Notes: generated by a model from the letters alone, not told the origin. Positions 16,301 to 25,873 are shown, numbered from the stretch's first letter. The stretch is 64,000 nucleotides of DNA from Paenibacillus sp. MAEPY2 (GCF_000499205.1 NZ_AWUK01000021.1:1-64000), one strand, 5' to 3'. Made by a program: numbers and translations.

Positions 16301-18553
16301 TCAGGGATACTTTCTGCTCACCTCTGAAGCAAGTGGATTAAAAGCAAGGATAAGCAGATTATCCCCATAACGTAATGCGACTTCATTAAGCCCAAAGCGC
16401 CGATCATTTCTCGCCTTCCCTGCCGCCACTTCTTCAGCCAGCTGTCTATACCGTTCGTATAACCTTACTCCGGCAGAAGCGGTCTGCCTTCCTCGCTCAG
16501 CATAGCCCGCCGCCAGCTCCCTCCGTGATGCCTGTTCCATCCAATATAAAGCCAGGGACTGGCTGGAGGCGTCAAAACGATTGAGGGCTATGGCTTGTTC
16601 AAAATAGTTCCCGGCTGACTCTCCTCTACCCGATCGAGCGGCCCACTGCCCCAGCTCTCCGTAGAGTTGGGGGTAAACTGGTGAATAGGACAGGCTCTGC
16701 ACTAACATTAATTCAGCCTTTTTCGCAGGAAGCGTACGAGACAGGGAGATGGCGATATCCGGTCTGTAGGGGTTAAACTTGTACGCCGCCGTAAGCAGCG
16801 TCTTACGTTCAGCACTTCCTGCATCATTGGAAATTGCTTGACGGTATTGTTGATCTGCCGCCAATTGATGTCCAGCAAACCAGGCTGTCCCTCCAAGCCA
16901 AAATATGATGAACAGTCCTGCTAGTATCAGTTGAGGCCACGGAGTCAACTGACGGAAAAAGCGGGGCCGTTTTTTGTAAGCGGCGGCCTCCTGTACAGTT
17001 TGCGACGATAGTGCCCAGCCCCCCAGCCAAATGAACATCATCCAGAGAAAGGTGAAGCTCCAGTCAAAATCCATTGCACCATGGAGGACAAAAACAATAA
17101 CCGAAGGCAGCAGCCAAGGAGCCTGCCTCCACATGGTTCGCAGGGTGGAAAAGAACCAGCCAGCGATGAGCAACAGCCCAATTATGCCTGCATCGAGGGC
17201 AAGATCAAGGATGCCGTTGTGGACCTCGCCTCCAACATAAGGCGAGGATTGGATGGCGCGAAACATGCTGCGCCATGTCTCTCCCCCGTGGCCCATCCAT
17301 GGGGCCTCGGTCCAGAGCTTCAGGGCGTCCCGCCACATCTGAAGGCGGGACAGCCCTGTGCCGACACCAGCCGCCATGCGGTCGGCGGTGGAGGCCACGG
17401 CCAGGGCTGCGGCGGTGATCCCCGCCAGCCCCGTGGCCGTGAGGGCAGCGGCGCGGGCACGAGCGCCGCTGTGCCACAAACGGCACAGCAGCAGCGTGCC
17501 GAGCAGCGCAGCTGCCCAAGCCCCGGCCAGTGCCAGCAGGCCGGGCACGGGTGCAGGCGCCAGCTGGGCAGCAGCCAGCTGGCGGTAGAGCCAGGCCGCG
17601 CACGCCAGTGGCGCGGCCGTGGCCAGCAGCAGCGGCAGGCGGGCACCGCGCCGCTGCAAAGCGAAGGCGGCGACCGCGGCACAGCCGGTCGCCAGCCAGG
17701 CGCCGCGCGACTCGCTCAGCAGGAGCGCGGCTTGCGCGGGCATGAGCGGCAGCACTGCCGCGATGAGCCGCCCGGCCGACAATGGCCGGGCTACAGCTCT
17801 CGCGGCGGCAGCCAGCCGCTCCAATGCGTACATGCCGGCAACGGCGCCGTACGCATTGGGGTACTGCAGCATTCCGCCGAGCCGGGCTCCGGCGGAGCTG
17901 ATCTCAGGGTCAGCGGTTCGCATGACCCCATAAGGCAGCGGCAGCACACCGCACGCGGCAAGCACGCCGCTTAGCACAAGCAGGCCGCCTGCCATTTGCC
18001 AGCCGCAGGCAAACCATCGCGCTCCGTTCGCGCGCGAAGCCAGCATCGCTGTTAGCAACGCAAATATAGCCAGCAGGCTCCAGCGCAGCATCTCATCCAA
18101 GCTTCCCTGTACACTGACAGAGCCCCTCCATGCATGCAGGCCCAACCAGACTGCCAGAGCCAAGGGCCAAAGCATCCATCGGAGATGAGCGTACTGCATA
18201 ATAGCCACATAGAATCGTTTGAGGTGATCCAACCACTGAGCAATCCCTAGTTGCCCACTCGTCTTCGGTGCATTGAAGCACATCATGAACAAAATAAACC
18301 AAATAAGTGCGCTGCCTGATGCCATCAGCACCATGGGGTATACGTCCGTAAAATAAAACAATCCCCTGCGTAGACAGCCTGCTAACAGTAAAACGACTAA
18401 AATTAAACCAAGCACTACCGTTAATGCTGGCTCTGATAATCGGGAAAACGTCATCCCCTGATTTGCTGGGTTCAACTGTTCCACCTTGTCCAGGCTGTCC
18501 CCATCATCTGACTTACTCCACTTAACCTTTTTATCCGATTTTGCTTCCTCCAT
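16301..18553 (-). CDS. O-antigen ligase / Wzy-like membrane protein with TPR tail
   Basis: A 750-residue protein with a soluble N-terminus and about 12 membrane segments (about 40-555). The Wzy_C/O-antigen-ligase core includes LLSESRGAWLATG and a large external loop with GHGGETWRSMF and VGGEVHNGILDLALDAG. After the membrane part, residues about 575-750 look like TPR helices (AISNDAGSAERKTLL..., YGELGQWAARSGRGESAG). It probably joins or ligates surface glycan, acceptor unknown. The codons for residues about 168-425 are extremely GC-rich and Ala-rich, unlike both ends and the neighbouring genes. AAAGGAGG precedes the ATG. Confidence 0.8.
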   Translation of the reverse strand: MEEAKSDKKVKWSKSDDGDSLDKVEQLNPANQGMTFSRLSEPALTVVLGLILVVLLLAGCLRRGLFYFTDVYPMVLMASGSALIWFILFMMCFNAPKTSGQLGIAQWLDHLKRFYVAIMQYAHLRWMLWPLALAVWLGLHAWRGSVSVQGSLDEMLRWSLLAIFALLTAMLASRANGARWFACGWQMAGGLLVLSGVLAACGVLPLPYGVMRTADPEISSAGARLGGMLQYPNAYGAVAGMYALERLAAAARAVARPLSAGRLIAAVLPLMPAQAALLLSESRGAWLATGCAAVAAFALQRRGARLPLLLATAAPLACAAWLYRQLAAAQLAPAPVPGLLALAGAWAAALLGTLLLCRLWHSGARARAAALTATGLAGITAAALAVASTADRMAAGVGTGLSRLQMWRDALKLWTEAPWMGHGGETWRSMFRAIQSSPYVGGEVHNGILDLALDAGIIGLLLIAGWFFSTLRTMWRQAPWLLPSVIVFVLHGAMDFDWSFTFLWMMFIWLGGWALSSQTVQEAAAYKKRPRFFRQLTPWPQLILAGLFIIFWLGGTAWFAGHQLAADQQYRQAISNDAGSAERKTLLTAAYKFNPYRPDIAISLSRTLPAKKAELMLVQSLSYSPVYPQLYGELGQWAARSGRGESAGNYFEQAIALNRFDASSQSLALYWMEQASRRELAAGYAERGRQTASAGVRLYERYRQLAEEVAAGKARNDRRFGLNEVALRYGDNLLILAFNPLASEVSRKYP

Positions 18554-18602
18554 GCGTCTACCTCCTTTCTCACGTCATCGTATTCATCAAAAATTCCAAC
18601 TA

Positions 18603-18643
18603 AAAAACAAAAAAAGACAGAAGCTCCCGTTAGGGTCTTCTGC
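18603..18643 (-). terminator. Terminator of the DUF6483 / methyltransferase operon
   Basis: Minus strand stem CAGAAG/CTTCTG, extended by CCCT/GGG, then seven T. Confidence 0.7.
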
Positions 18644-18739
18644 CTGATTACATGCCTCTCGCACCTTATGTTGTTTTCACGGGACCCTCTCACCAGTATG
18701 TCCCGTCAAGGACGATGGCAGACGATCTGCATCAACTAT

Positions 18740-20104
18740 TCAACAGTGATCACAGTTGCTAGCATCTTGGGTCACATCTAGGATGGATTCCCCATTTGAA
18801 TTCTCTTGACTCAAATCTGCCCCATCATTCGGCACAGCTTCTTTCAGCTTGCCACCACCTGGAAGCAAGTCCGCACAAGCCCGCTCCAAATAAGGATCTG
18901 CCTGAATGAAGTCACGGAATGCGATATATTCATTCCACATGTCAGCTGTCTGCCCGGCCTGACCGCGTACTGCACGGATTAATATGTTTTTTGGCGTATG
19001 CTCCATATCGATAAATTCGAGCAGCTGCGTTTTGTATCCCATCAGATCCAGCAGCTTCGCCCGGATGGCGTCCGTTGCCAATGCGGAGAAACGTTCCTTC
19101 AAAATACCGTGTGACAACAACGGATTCATCACGCTGGATTCAATCTGGTCAAACAGCTCGTGCTGACAGCACGGTACAGACAGAATGACGGAAGCCCCCC
19201 AACGAACGGCTTTCTCCAAAGCAGCATCGGTTGCTGTATCGCAGGCATGCAGCGTCACGACCATATCCACTTCATTCAGCTCGTCATAGTCAGCGATGTC
19301 TCCCACAAGGAACTTCAGGTCACCGTAATGCAACTTGTTTGCCAGATCATTGCAGTGTTCAATAACATCGGCTTTTAAGTCCAAACCAATGATCTTGAGC
19401 GATCTGCGCTGCTGTACAGACAAATAGTGATATAAAGCAAAGGTCAAATAAGACTTCCCACACCCAAAATCAACAATCGTAAGTGGACGGCCCTCCGGCA
19501 GATGCGGGATGACATCCTGTACCATCTCGAGGAAACGGTTGATCTGTCTAAACTTATCGTACTTGCGAGCCAAAACTCGGCCTTCCTCGCTCATAATTCC
19601 CAGCTCGACCAGGAAAGAGACTGGAACTCCATCTTCCAGCACATATTGTTTTTTACGATTATGCGAGAGGTCCACCGCCGTCTTGGAAGCAGACTTGGTC
19701 AAGATGGACACTTTATATTTTTTGCTGATCAAAATTTGATAATCTGCGTCTGCTGTACAGAGCAGTCCTTGACGAAACGTCTCCTCGCATAACAAAGTCA
19801 TGCGTTCTGCCGCTTCAGCCGGAGTCAAATTCTCGTGCAGCACTTTGTTGGTATAATGAAATGCGAATTGATAATGCAACTGATTCTTGAGCGTTACCGG
19901 CTTGACTTGCACTTTGGTATACGAGACATTGTCCCGTCTGCGCAGCTGGCTCCAGGTCGCTGTAATCAGCGAATTCTGTTCAAAGATGTCTTGTATAAGC
20001 TTTCGCAATGAATCCACGGGGGTACATCTCACTTTCGATTTGGTTTGGTCAACCGTTACCATACCACAATTCCGTTCCCTCTCCAAGTTAAGGTGCGTAT
20101 TCAT
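18740..20104 (-). CDS. Class I SAM-dependent methyltransferase
   Basis: A 454-residue protein. Its central Rossmann domain has the SAM motif I VDFGCGKSYLTFAL (about residue 213) and an acidic motif IIGLDLKADVIEHC. A DMVVTLHACDTATD segment and SVPCCQHELF are characteristic of the methyltransferase-32 (GSTCD/METTL25-like) family, which suggests an RNA or tRNA substrate, unproven. The N-terminal 160 residues are a separate alpha/beta domain. The start is uncertain: ATG 20104 is five bases after the upstream stop but has no binding site, while ATG at residue 15 follows GGAGAGGGAACGG. The C-terminus ends NCDHC. Confidence 0.8.
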   Translation of the reverse strand: MNTHLNLERERNCGMVTVDQTKSKVRCTPVDSLRKLIQDIFEQNSLITATWSQLRRRDNVSYTKVQVKPVTLKNQLHYQFAFHYTNKVLHENLTPAEAAERMTLLCEETFRQGLLCTADADYQILISKKYKVSILTKSASKTAVDLSHNRKKQYVLEDGVPVSFLVELGIMSEEGRVLARKYDKFRQINRFLEMVQDVIPHLPEGRPLTIVDFGCGKSYLTFALYHYLSVQQRRSLKIIGLDLKADVIEHCNDLANKLHYGDLKFLVGDIADYDELNEVDMVVTLHACDTATDAALEKAVRWGASVILSVPCCQHELFDQIESSVMNPLLSHGILKERFSALATDAIRAKLLDLMGYKTQLLEFIDMEHTPKNILIRAVRGQAGQTADMWNEYIAFRDFIQADPYLERACADLLPGGGKLKEAVPNDGADLSQENSNGESILDVTQDASNCDHC

Positions 20105-20109
20105 GGGGT

Positions 20110-20799
20110 TTAACGATTTAGCTCGGCAAGCCCCTCTTCCACTTCCTCACGAGGCAAGCCCCCTTGCTGCAGTTGCTCATCTTCCAGTTGTCTTAACCTT
20201 TCATAGAAAGCCTGCACCTCACCCCGATAATGAATGGGATGACTGTCGTCTACCTGCAACAGTCTGTACCAGCTATTCTCTGCCTGATCATAACGCCCCT
20301 GTTGTTCACGATACAGGGCAAGCTGCTTTTCCGTTCGTGCCGGAAGTTCGTATGCTTTCGTTTGCTCCAATATTCCCTCTACACGCTCTGGTGCATCCAG
20401 CAGCTTCGGATTAGCCCCATGATTCAGTGCATACAGGTAAAAATGAAGTGATCTCATCAGACGAATAAGTGCTTCATCCTCTGACTCCATTTTTTCATGA
20501 TCATCTATGCCCTCTACTTTGGACTTTTCATTATAAATGTACGCCTCTTCTTCGATCAGCCTGGCGGCTTGCTGCAGATTGTCCACTTCAATGACGCCGC
20601 GAAAACGGAACATCTCAATGACATCCTCGGCAGGCAGTGAGTTCAGCAACGATAAATTCAGGCCAAACTGCCTGCGCAGCAGCTCGTCCAGCTCGGACAG
20701 AGCCTCCGTGTGTTTTCGCTGTTGTTTGAGTGTAAATACCTTGCCGATCGCTTCTGTCATTTCCTCCATCATACGGAGCAGATAATCTTTCCTGAACAT
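20110..20799 (-). CDS. DUF6483 family protein
   Basis: A 229-residue, mostly helical soluble protein with TPR-like character: an N-terminal FRKDYLLRMMEEMTEAIGKV, the EALSELDELLRRQFGL helix, and a later repeat QQGRYDQAENSWYRLLQ. Function unknown. ATG 20799 is chosen because GAGGGGG lies eight bases upstream; the frame is open to 20844. It is five bases from the methyltransferase gene, probably one operon. Confidence 0.7.
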   Translation of the reverse strand: MFRKDYLLRMMEEMTEAIGKVFTLKQQRKHTEALSELDELLRRQFGLNLSLLNSLPAEDVIEMFRFRGVIEVDNLQQAARLIEEEAYIYNEKSKVEGIDDHEKMESEDEALIRLMRSLHFYLYALNHGANPKLLDAPERVEGILEQTKAYELPARTEKQLALYREQQGRYDQAENSWYRLLQVDDSHPIHYRGEVQAFYERLRQLEDEQLQQGGLPREEVEEGLAELNR

Positions 20800-20934
20800 G
20801 CTATATGCCCCCTCATCGTTCGATCGTGTACATTCCAGTTTCATTTACATGATCCATTCTCATCATTTTAATTCATGCCATGACAAAAAGCCAAAACATG
20901 GTGAATGCCCCCCCATGCTCTGACCTGAACAAAT

Positions 20935-20973
20935 AAAACCCCTGCCGTTCTTGAGCGAACGTTGCAGGGGTTT
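20935..20973 (-). terminator. Terminator of the alpha/beta hydrolase gene
   Basis: Perfect outer stem AAACCCCTGC/GCAGGGGTTT with a second small stem CGTTC/GAACG inside, then T/A-rich sequence. A weaker hairpin (CCAGAxACTTCGC / GCGAAxTATCTGG) lies beside it at about 20984-21014. Confidence 0.75.
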
Positions 20974-21035
20974 AGCAAGACCCAGACACTTCGCAAAGAA
21001 GGCGAAATATCTGGTACTATTCATGTTTCAGTAAA

Positions 21036-21827
21036 TTACTTCGATAATCCCGCCAAAAATTGTTTAATGACCTGAATTAACTCTTCCGGAGCTTCATACA
21101 TGCTCATATGTCCTGCTCCAGGAATCACAGCTTGTGTAATATGTGGCTTGTCACTTGTAAATGTGCGTTCTGGCGGAATGACGCCATCCTTCTCTCCGGC
21201 AACCAGCAGGACAGGAAGTGGTGTCGCTGACAATACATCACGGCGGTCCGGCCGTTCCCGCATAGCCAGTGCAGCTCCAGTTGCCCCTTGCGGCGCAGTC
21301 TGGTAACCGATTTCCTTCACACGTGTCACCTGCGCTGATAGCGATTCCACATGTTCTGGTGCAAACAGACCGGGAACCAACCCATCCACAAAATGAACAA
21401 TGCCTTCCGTCTGAATGGTAGATACTGCACGAAGGCGCTTCTCCTTGCCCTCTTCAGTATCCGGATACGCTGTGGAATGAATCAAGCCGAAGGCATTCAA
21501 TCGTTCCGGGTGGCGCTGTGCGATGGAGAGTGCGATATATCCACCCATAGAGTGACCGAGCAAGACAGCCTTATCCACCTTGAGCTCGTCCATTAATTGC
21601 AATACGTCATTGCCCATCTGATCGATGGTATAGCTACCTACAGGCGCGTCCGTTTTGCCATGTCCACGCAGATCGGGTACGATGCAACGATAGCTGCGTG
21701 CAAGCTCAGGCACAACTTCATCCCAATAGGATGAACTTCCGCAGTATCCATGGAGCAAAATGAGTGCTTCTCCCTTACCCTGTTCGGCATAACAAATCGT
21801 CGTTCCGTCACACATCACTTTTTCCAT
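21036..21827 (-). CDS. Alpha/beta hydrolase
   Basis: A 263-residue alpha/beta hydrolase. The oxyanion region is LHGYCGSSSYW, the nucleophile elbow is GHSMGG (Ser about residue 93), the acid Asp is in VAGEKDGVIP, and the base His is in PGAGHMSMYE. It resembles the MhpC/esterase class; the substrate is unknown. AGAGAGGG precedes ATG 21827. Confidence 0.85.
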   Translation of the reverse strand: MEKVMCDGTTICYAEQGKGEALILLHGYCGSSSYWDEVVPELARSYRCIVPDLRGHGKTDAPVGSYTIDQMGNDVLQLMDELKVDKAVLLGHSMGGYIALSIAQRHPERLNAFGLIHSTAYPDTEEGKEKRLRAVSTIQTEGIVHFVDGLVPGLFAPEHVESLSAQVTRVKEIGYQTAPQGATGAALAMRERPDRRDVLSATPLPVLLVAGEKDGVIPPERTFTSDKPHITQAVIPGAGHMSMYEAPEELIQVIKQFLAGLSK

Positions 21828-21889
21828 ATTAAATCCCTCTCTCTGCGCAAATTAAATTCATTCAAGTTGTATATTATTAAGCCTGCAAC

Positions 21890-22447
21890 TCATTTATGAA
21901 ACGTTTGTCTGTATTTCACTGCTTCGGATACCGCCTCAGCAATCGTTCGGGACATCCCCATAACGAAATGCAGCGAGGTCATCTGAAGAATGGAATAAGG
22001 TCTCGGTCCATTCGCATTCACCACAGCAGCCACGCTGTAATGACCAACCGGCGGCAGCTTGCCGCCAACCGATCGGGCCGGAATAAGTGCATGTTCCGCG
22101 AGATAGTATGTACCTTCTGCCTGTTTTGGACCCAGACAAGCATCAATGGCGATGATGGCATGATGGGACGGGACAAGCGCCAGCCTCTTCTCCAGCGTAT
22201 CGGCATCGCAGGGTGAAGCCAGTGTCCCGATCACGTGGTTCACTCCGTACTCCTGCAGCAGGCTCCCTGTCAGCGGGCCCAGTGCATCCCCGGTAGAACG
22301 GTCCGTCCCGATACAGACAAAGGTAATTTCATCGGGTGAATGAAGTTGGTAGATGTGCTTGAAAAATAATACCAAATCTTCTCCCTGCACATTTTTGCGG
22401 GCTTCCCTGCTTTGATGGCGAACCAATTCCCGCTTGTACACTGTCAA
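21890..22447 (-). CDS. yyaC: YyaC-type spore protease homologue
   Basis: A 185-residue protein of the GPR-like YyaC family, found in spore formers and named a putative spore protease. Visible family parts are CIGTDRSTGDALGPLTG and IIAIDACLG, as well as the GGKLPPVGHYSV loop. The start is TTG 22447 after AAAGGAGGG (eight-base spacing). It is good evidence that the host makes endospores. Lone gene, divergent from the DUF1128 gene. Confidence 0.85.
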   Translation of the reverse strand: MTVYKRELVRHQSREARKNVQGEDLVLFFKHIYQLHSPDEITFVCIGTDRSTGDALGPLTGSLLQEYGVNHVIGTLASPCDADTLEKRLALVPSHHAIIAIDACLGPKQAEGTYYLAEHALIPARSVGGKLPPVGHYSVAAVVNANGPRPYSILQMTSLHFVMGMSRTIAEAVSEAVKYRQTFHK

Positions 22448-22608
22448 TCTCTTTTCCCTCCTTTACACATGTACTCCCTACCTGAAGCTCTATTGTTGTA
22501 TTCCTCATTTTACCCGATGCTTCGTTACGCCGCAAAAGCATTGGCCTGTGCCTGTCCAAACATGATACAATGACAACAGTTTCCGATATGGAAGGGATGG
22601 ACATAACG

Positions 22609-22833
22609 ATGGATTTAACGCAAGCAAGCGCAGCCAACATGGAATATATGATTGAAGCGATCAAAACGAAGCTGCGGATGGCCAGTGGAGCTGCCATGCA
22701 GGCTTCGGCTTTCCCACTCGACAAGTATGAAGATCTGTTTGACCTGTATGAGATGGTCCTAGGCAAGGAACATCTGAGTATTTCTGAAGTGGAAGCTGTC
22801 GCTTCCGAACTGGGTAACCTTCGTAAATCCTAG
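22609..22833 (+). CDS. DUF1128 family protein
   Basis: A 74-residue helical protein matching the DUF1128 (YfkB-like) family: an N-terminal QASAANMEYMIEAIKTKL helix and the conserved FDLYEMVLGKEHLSISEVE. Function unknown. ATG 22609 is used, with AAGGGA upstream; earlier in-frame ATGs lack the family start. Confidence 0.75.
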   Translation: MDLTQASAANMEYMIEAIKTKLRMASGAAMQASAFPLDKYEDLFDLYEMVLGKEHLSISEVEAVASELGNLRKS

Positions 22834-22906
22834 GCGACATTGTTCATAGAACTTTGAGCGGCTCTTTTTATGAAGGTAAAGCTATGAAGGTAAATCAACC
22901 CGTACA

Positions 22907-22948
22907 AAGAGGACCTGATTCCACGTCACAGTGGAATCAGGTCCTCTT
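22907..22948. terminator. Very stable hairpin between convergent genes
   Basis: Two perfect 18-base arms (22907-22924 and 22931-22948) with a six-base loop. Neither side has a real T run, so it may act as a shared stop or RNA-stability element between the DUF1128 gene and the pirin gene. Confidence 0.6.
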
Positions 22949-23037
22949 GCGGTTGTTATATTCCAAGACCATCCTTACCGGACAGTCTGCTTCATGTTTT
23001 AAACCCTATTCCATCGGTATAAGTTACACCCTTTTCC

Positions 23038-23763
23038 TCAAGGCAAGTCTACCAGTACAAATTCAGCAGTCTCGCTGCCTGTACCAGTAATTTGCAGATC
23101 ACAGCTCTTACGGATCCGTGCAGCATCACCCGGCTTGAGATTGAAGTTACCATCTGAACATACAATCTCGATATGACCACTAATCAGGAAGAGATGTGTA
23201 CGCCTGTCTTCATGTTGAGGGTACATTAATTTTTTGCCGGATTCCAGATGGGATAGATAGCAAGTTACATCCTGTGAAATCGGTAATGCTCCCTCGGCTG
23301 CTTCCCCCCCTTGTCCCGATACAATCGGACAAAGACGGTTCAGATGCTCCTGATCCTCCAGGCGACGATTGGTATACGAGGGTTTGAGCATGCGCTGGGA
23401 TGGCAAAAACCACATTTGTAAAAAACGTACAGGTTCATCCTCAGAGGGGTTAGTCTCCGAATGCTCGACCCCGGTCCCCGCACTCATGACCTGAACTGTT
23501 CCCGGTTCCAGCAATTGCTCTGTTCCCATACTGTCCGTATGTTTCAACGTACCTGATATCACATAACTAACAATCTCCAAGTCATGATGTGGATGTCTCT
23601 TAAAGCCTTCCTGCGGCATCAGTGTGTTGTCATTATGAGCCAGAAGACAACCAAAGTGGGCATTGCTTGGATCATCATAGTCCGCAAAGGAAAAGCTGAA
23701 TTCACTGTGTATCCAACCTCGATCCGACGTGTGCCTTTCTTCCGATGTCACTACTTTAATCAT
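23038..23763 (-). CDS. Pirin family protein (bicupin)
   Basis: A 241-residue bicupin of the pirin/YhaK type. The N-terminal cupin has the metal motif HPHHDLEIVSYVISG and the later SAGTGVEHSE. The C-terminal cupin (about 165-241) keeps LFLISGHIEI. Pirins bind iron and some act as quercetinases or redox sensors; the role here is open. ATG 23763 follows GGAGGTGG; the longer frame to 23814 is not needed. Confidence 0.85.
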   Translation of the reverse strand: MIKVVTSEERHTSDRGWIHSEFSFSFADYDDPSNAHFGCLLAHNDNTLMPQEGFKRHPHHDLEIVSYVISGTLKHTDSMGTEQLLEPGTVQVMSAGTGVEHSETNPSEDEPVRFLQMWFLPSQRMLKPSYTNRRLEDQEHLNRLCPIVSGQGGEAAEGALPISQDVTCYLSHLESGKKLMYPQHEDRRTHLFLISGHIEIVCSDGNFNLKPGDAARIRKSCDLQITGTGSETAEFVLVDLP

Positions 23764-23906
23764 ATTCATCCACCTCCAAAGGTTTAGAGCTGCCACATCT
23801 TCGCAGCAGTTCATGCGTGTATATTTAGAATTCTATAGATCAATACCAGTTGGTATGTCATCTTTACCCGTGGCCCGGGAATTCTAATCACGCCCCTTGC
23901 TTAAGG

Positions 23907-24926
23907 TTATACGCTTTCTTCAGGTGAGTGAAGTCTGAATTCGCTGTCTGCCCGCCCCACAACTTTACCCGCGTCGTTCCGAATATCAGGTGGATATACC
24001 TCTGCCAGTCGTTCGATGGTTTTTCGATTGCTATATCCAATCTGCTCCAAGATGGATTGTGCAATCCAGGCCCATTCTTCTTCCGAACCGTCAAGCACTT
24101 TGAACGTGATTCCAAGGCGTTCCTTTTTCAGAGCAAAACCAAACACACCCTTGAAGCCGCCCTTGGCTACAATGTTGCTGTCTTCAAGCAGCACGGAGTC
24201 CACGCGTCCGGTTCCTCCTACCATTAGCGGATATTCGTTCATGGCTCCAGTGATGCTCTCTACCGCAGAGCGTGTAGATGGATCTTCAATCAGATCCGGG
24301 CAAGCCAGCTTCAAGTATGCGTTCGACAATGCCGATAACGGCAATGAAAATACCGGAAAGCCGCAGCCATCCGTCCCAAGTTTAATCTCTTTCTCTTCAA
24401 TACCCGCCATGTAGGCCATGGTCTCCAGAATTTCACGCTGTACTGGATGTTCTGGCTCTGCATAACTCCCCAAGTCAGCCTGTTTCATCTGAGTGTATGC
24501 GAGAATGCCCAGATGTTTACCAGAACAGTTGTGGAGGATACGACGCTTTTCTCCTTGAGCACGCAGCCATTGATTCCGGCTTTCTTCATTCAGGGGATAA
24601 CTTGGTGCACATATGAGGCATTCTTCTCCCAATCCTATTTTGCTTTCCAACTGCTCCAGCACCTGAATATGAATCGGTTCCGATCGGTGCGAGGAAGACA
24701 TGATGGCAATCTCCTGAGCTGTCAGACCATAATGCCCGGCAATACCGGCCCGAATCCCCGGAATGGCCTGAAAAGGTTTGGCAGATGAACGGGTAAACGC
24801 TCTAAAATGAGGATCGCCAGCTGAATATACAATCCTGCCGTTCTCATCCGTAATGCTTATGTGTCCGTAATGGGCGCATTCCATAACGCCTGCACGGTAT
24901 TCTTTAATTAACAGGGCACTCTCCAT
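23907..24926 (-). CDS. L-asparaginase II-type protein
   Basis: A 339-residue protein of the bacterial asparaginase_II family (PF06089 type). Family signatures are RSSAKPFQAIP, SHRSEPIH, LHNCSGKHLGIL and GTDGCGFPVFSLPL. It would hydrolyse asparagine to aspartate and ammonia in the cytoplasm. ATG 24926 follows AAAGGAG (nine-base spacing); the frame is open to 24974 without a binding site. Confidence 0.85.
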   Translation of the reverse strand: MESALLIKEYRAGVMECAHYGHISITDENGRIVYSAGDPHFRAFTRSSAKPFQAIPGIRAGIAGHYGLTAQEIAIMSSSHRSEPIHIQVLEQLESKIGLGEECLICAPSYPLNEESRNQWLRAQGEKRRILHNCSGKHLGILAYTQMKQADLGSYAEPEHPVQREILETMAYMAGIEEKEIKLGTDGCGFPVFSLPLSALSNAYLKLACPDLIEDPSTRSAVESITGAMNEYPLMVGGTGRVDSVLLEDSNIVAKGGFKGVFGFALKKERLGITFKVLDGSEEEWAWIAQSILEQIGYSNRKTIERLAEVYPPDIRNDAGKVVGRADSEFRLHSPEESV

Positions 24927-25026
24927 GCGAGTTCTCTCCTTTATACTCCCAAATTCATCTCTGCTTTGCGTCACGACGCCGCATGGGATATCTTAAATAG
25001 TATAGTACAAAAGCGACGTTTTTACA

Positions 25027-25052
25027 GTTTTTTCGACAGACATTTCGGGTAA
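25027..25052 (+). promoter_or_regulatory. SigB-type promoter of the PAP2 gene
   Basis: GTTTTT (25027-25032), 14 bases, GGGTAA (25047-25052), 53 bases before the ATG. Spacing is identical to the other SigB-type sites in the window. Confidence 0.5.
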
Positions 25053-25105
25053 TCCTTTATCAATCTTTATCTACCTACTACCATCACTGAAGGAGACACT
25101 CATTT

Positions 25106-25801
25106 ATGCAGCGCAAAACGCATTCATCCTCATCCGGGTTAAATCGCAAAAATTCATTACGTCCACTGCTCAAGTGGGCTGGTGTTGGAATGATAGCCAG
25201 TGTTTCGGTCGTCTTCTTGCTGGCGGCTCTGGGAGCGTTGCTTGGTAACGATGCTATCCTTTCATTGGATGACCGTATCCAGCAGCTGGTCTATCTGAAC
25301 TCGGAATCACGTATTTATCTGCTGCCTTTCATTTCTTTCATTACTGCGCTCGGCTCTTTTAACCTTTCTGCCATGGCAGCTGTCGGTTTTTCAATCCTTT
25401 TCTTGCTGCAGCGCCGTCCCCGTTTCCTCATATATGGATATGCGTTACTCAGCAGTTTTGCCATGATGTGGATTCTGAACACCCTATTGAAGGAAATATT
25501 CAGACGCAGCAGACCTGAACTGGAACATCTGCTGGTCGTTCATGGATATAGTTTTCCAAGCGGTCATGCGATGATCTCGATGGGGTTTTATGGCATGTTA
25601 TTTGTCATCTGGGCGATTGAAAGACAGCAACAGTTGTTTGGAGTTGCCCTGCCTGTCCTTTGCGGAATGGCATTTATATTCCTGATCGGTATTAGCCGGA
25701 TCATGCTTGGCGTACATTATCCAACCGATGTTTTCACCGGATTTGCTGCCGGGCTGGCTTGGATCTGCTGTATGATTCAGGGGATTAAACGCTCCTTCTG
25801 A
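25106..25801 (+). CDS. PAP2 superfamily membrane phosphatase
   Basis: A 231-residue membrane protein with six predicted segments and the full lipid-phosphatase signature: KEIFRRSRP, YSFPSGHAM and SRIMLGVHYPTD. It likely dephosphorylates phosphatidylglycerol phosphate or undecaprenyl pyrophosphate at the outer face. AGGAGA precedes the ATG. A SigB-like promoter lies just upstream, so stress control is possible. Confidence 0.9.
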   Translation: MQRKTHSSSSGLNRKNSLRPLLKWAGVGMIASVSVVFLLAALGALLGNDAILSLDDRIQQLVYLNSESRIYLLPFISFITALGSFNLSAMAAVGFSILFLLQRRPRFLIYGYALLSSFAMMWILNTLLKEIFRRSRPELEHLLVVHGYSFPSGHAMISMGFYGMLFVIWAIERQQQLFGVALPVLCGMAFIFLIGISRIMLGVHYPTDVFTGFAAGLAWICCMIQGIKRSF

Positions 25802-25847
25802 ATTGCATTATCCTACATTTTCCATATCATTTCTCCACACGTTGATT

Positions 25848-25873
25848 GTTTCACCTGGAAGCACGGCGTTTAT
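25848..25873 (+). promoter_or_regulatory. SigB-type promoter of the YeaQ-like gene
   Basis: GTTTCA (25848-25853), 14 bases, GTTTAT (25868-25873). The -35 is identical to that of rsbV, but the -10 is weaker than GGGTAT. Confidence 0.4.

Noticed and set aside
17081..17974. 297-residue plus-strand frame opposite the Wzy-like gene
   Set aside because: It is a by-product of the very GC-rich patch, where stop codons are rare; the minus-strand gene has proper membrane and ligase motifs.
17280..18050. GC-rich patch as a mobile genetic island
   Set aside because: It lies wholly inside one intact reading frame, without integrase, repeats or flanking duplications; reported instead as a compositional anomaly.
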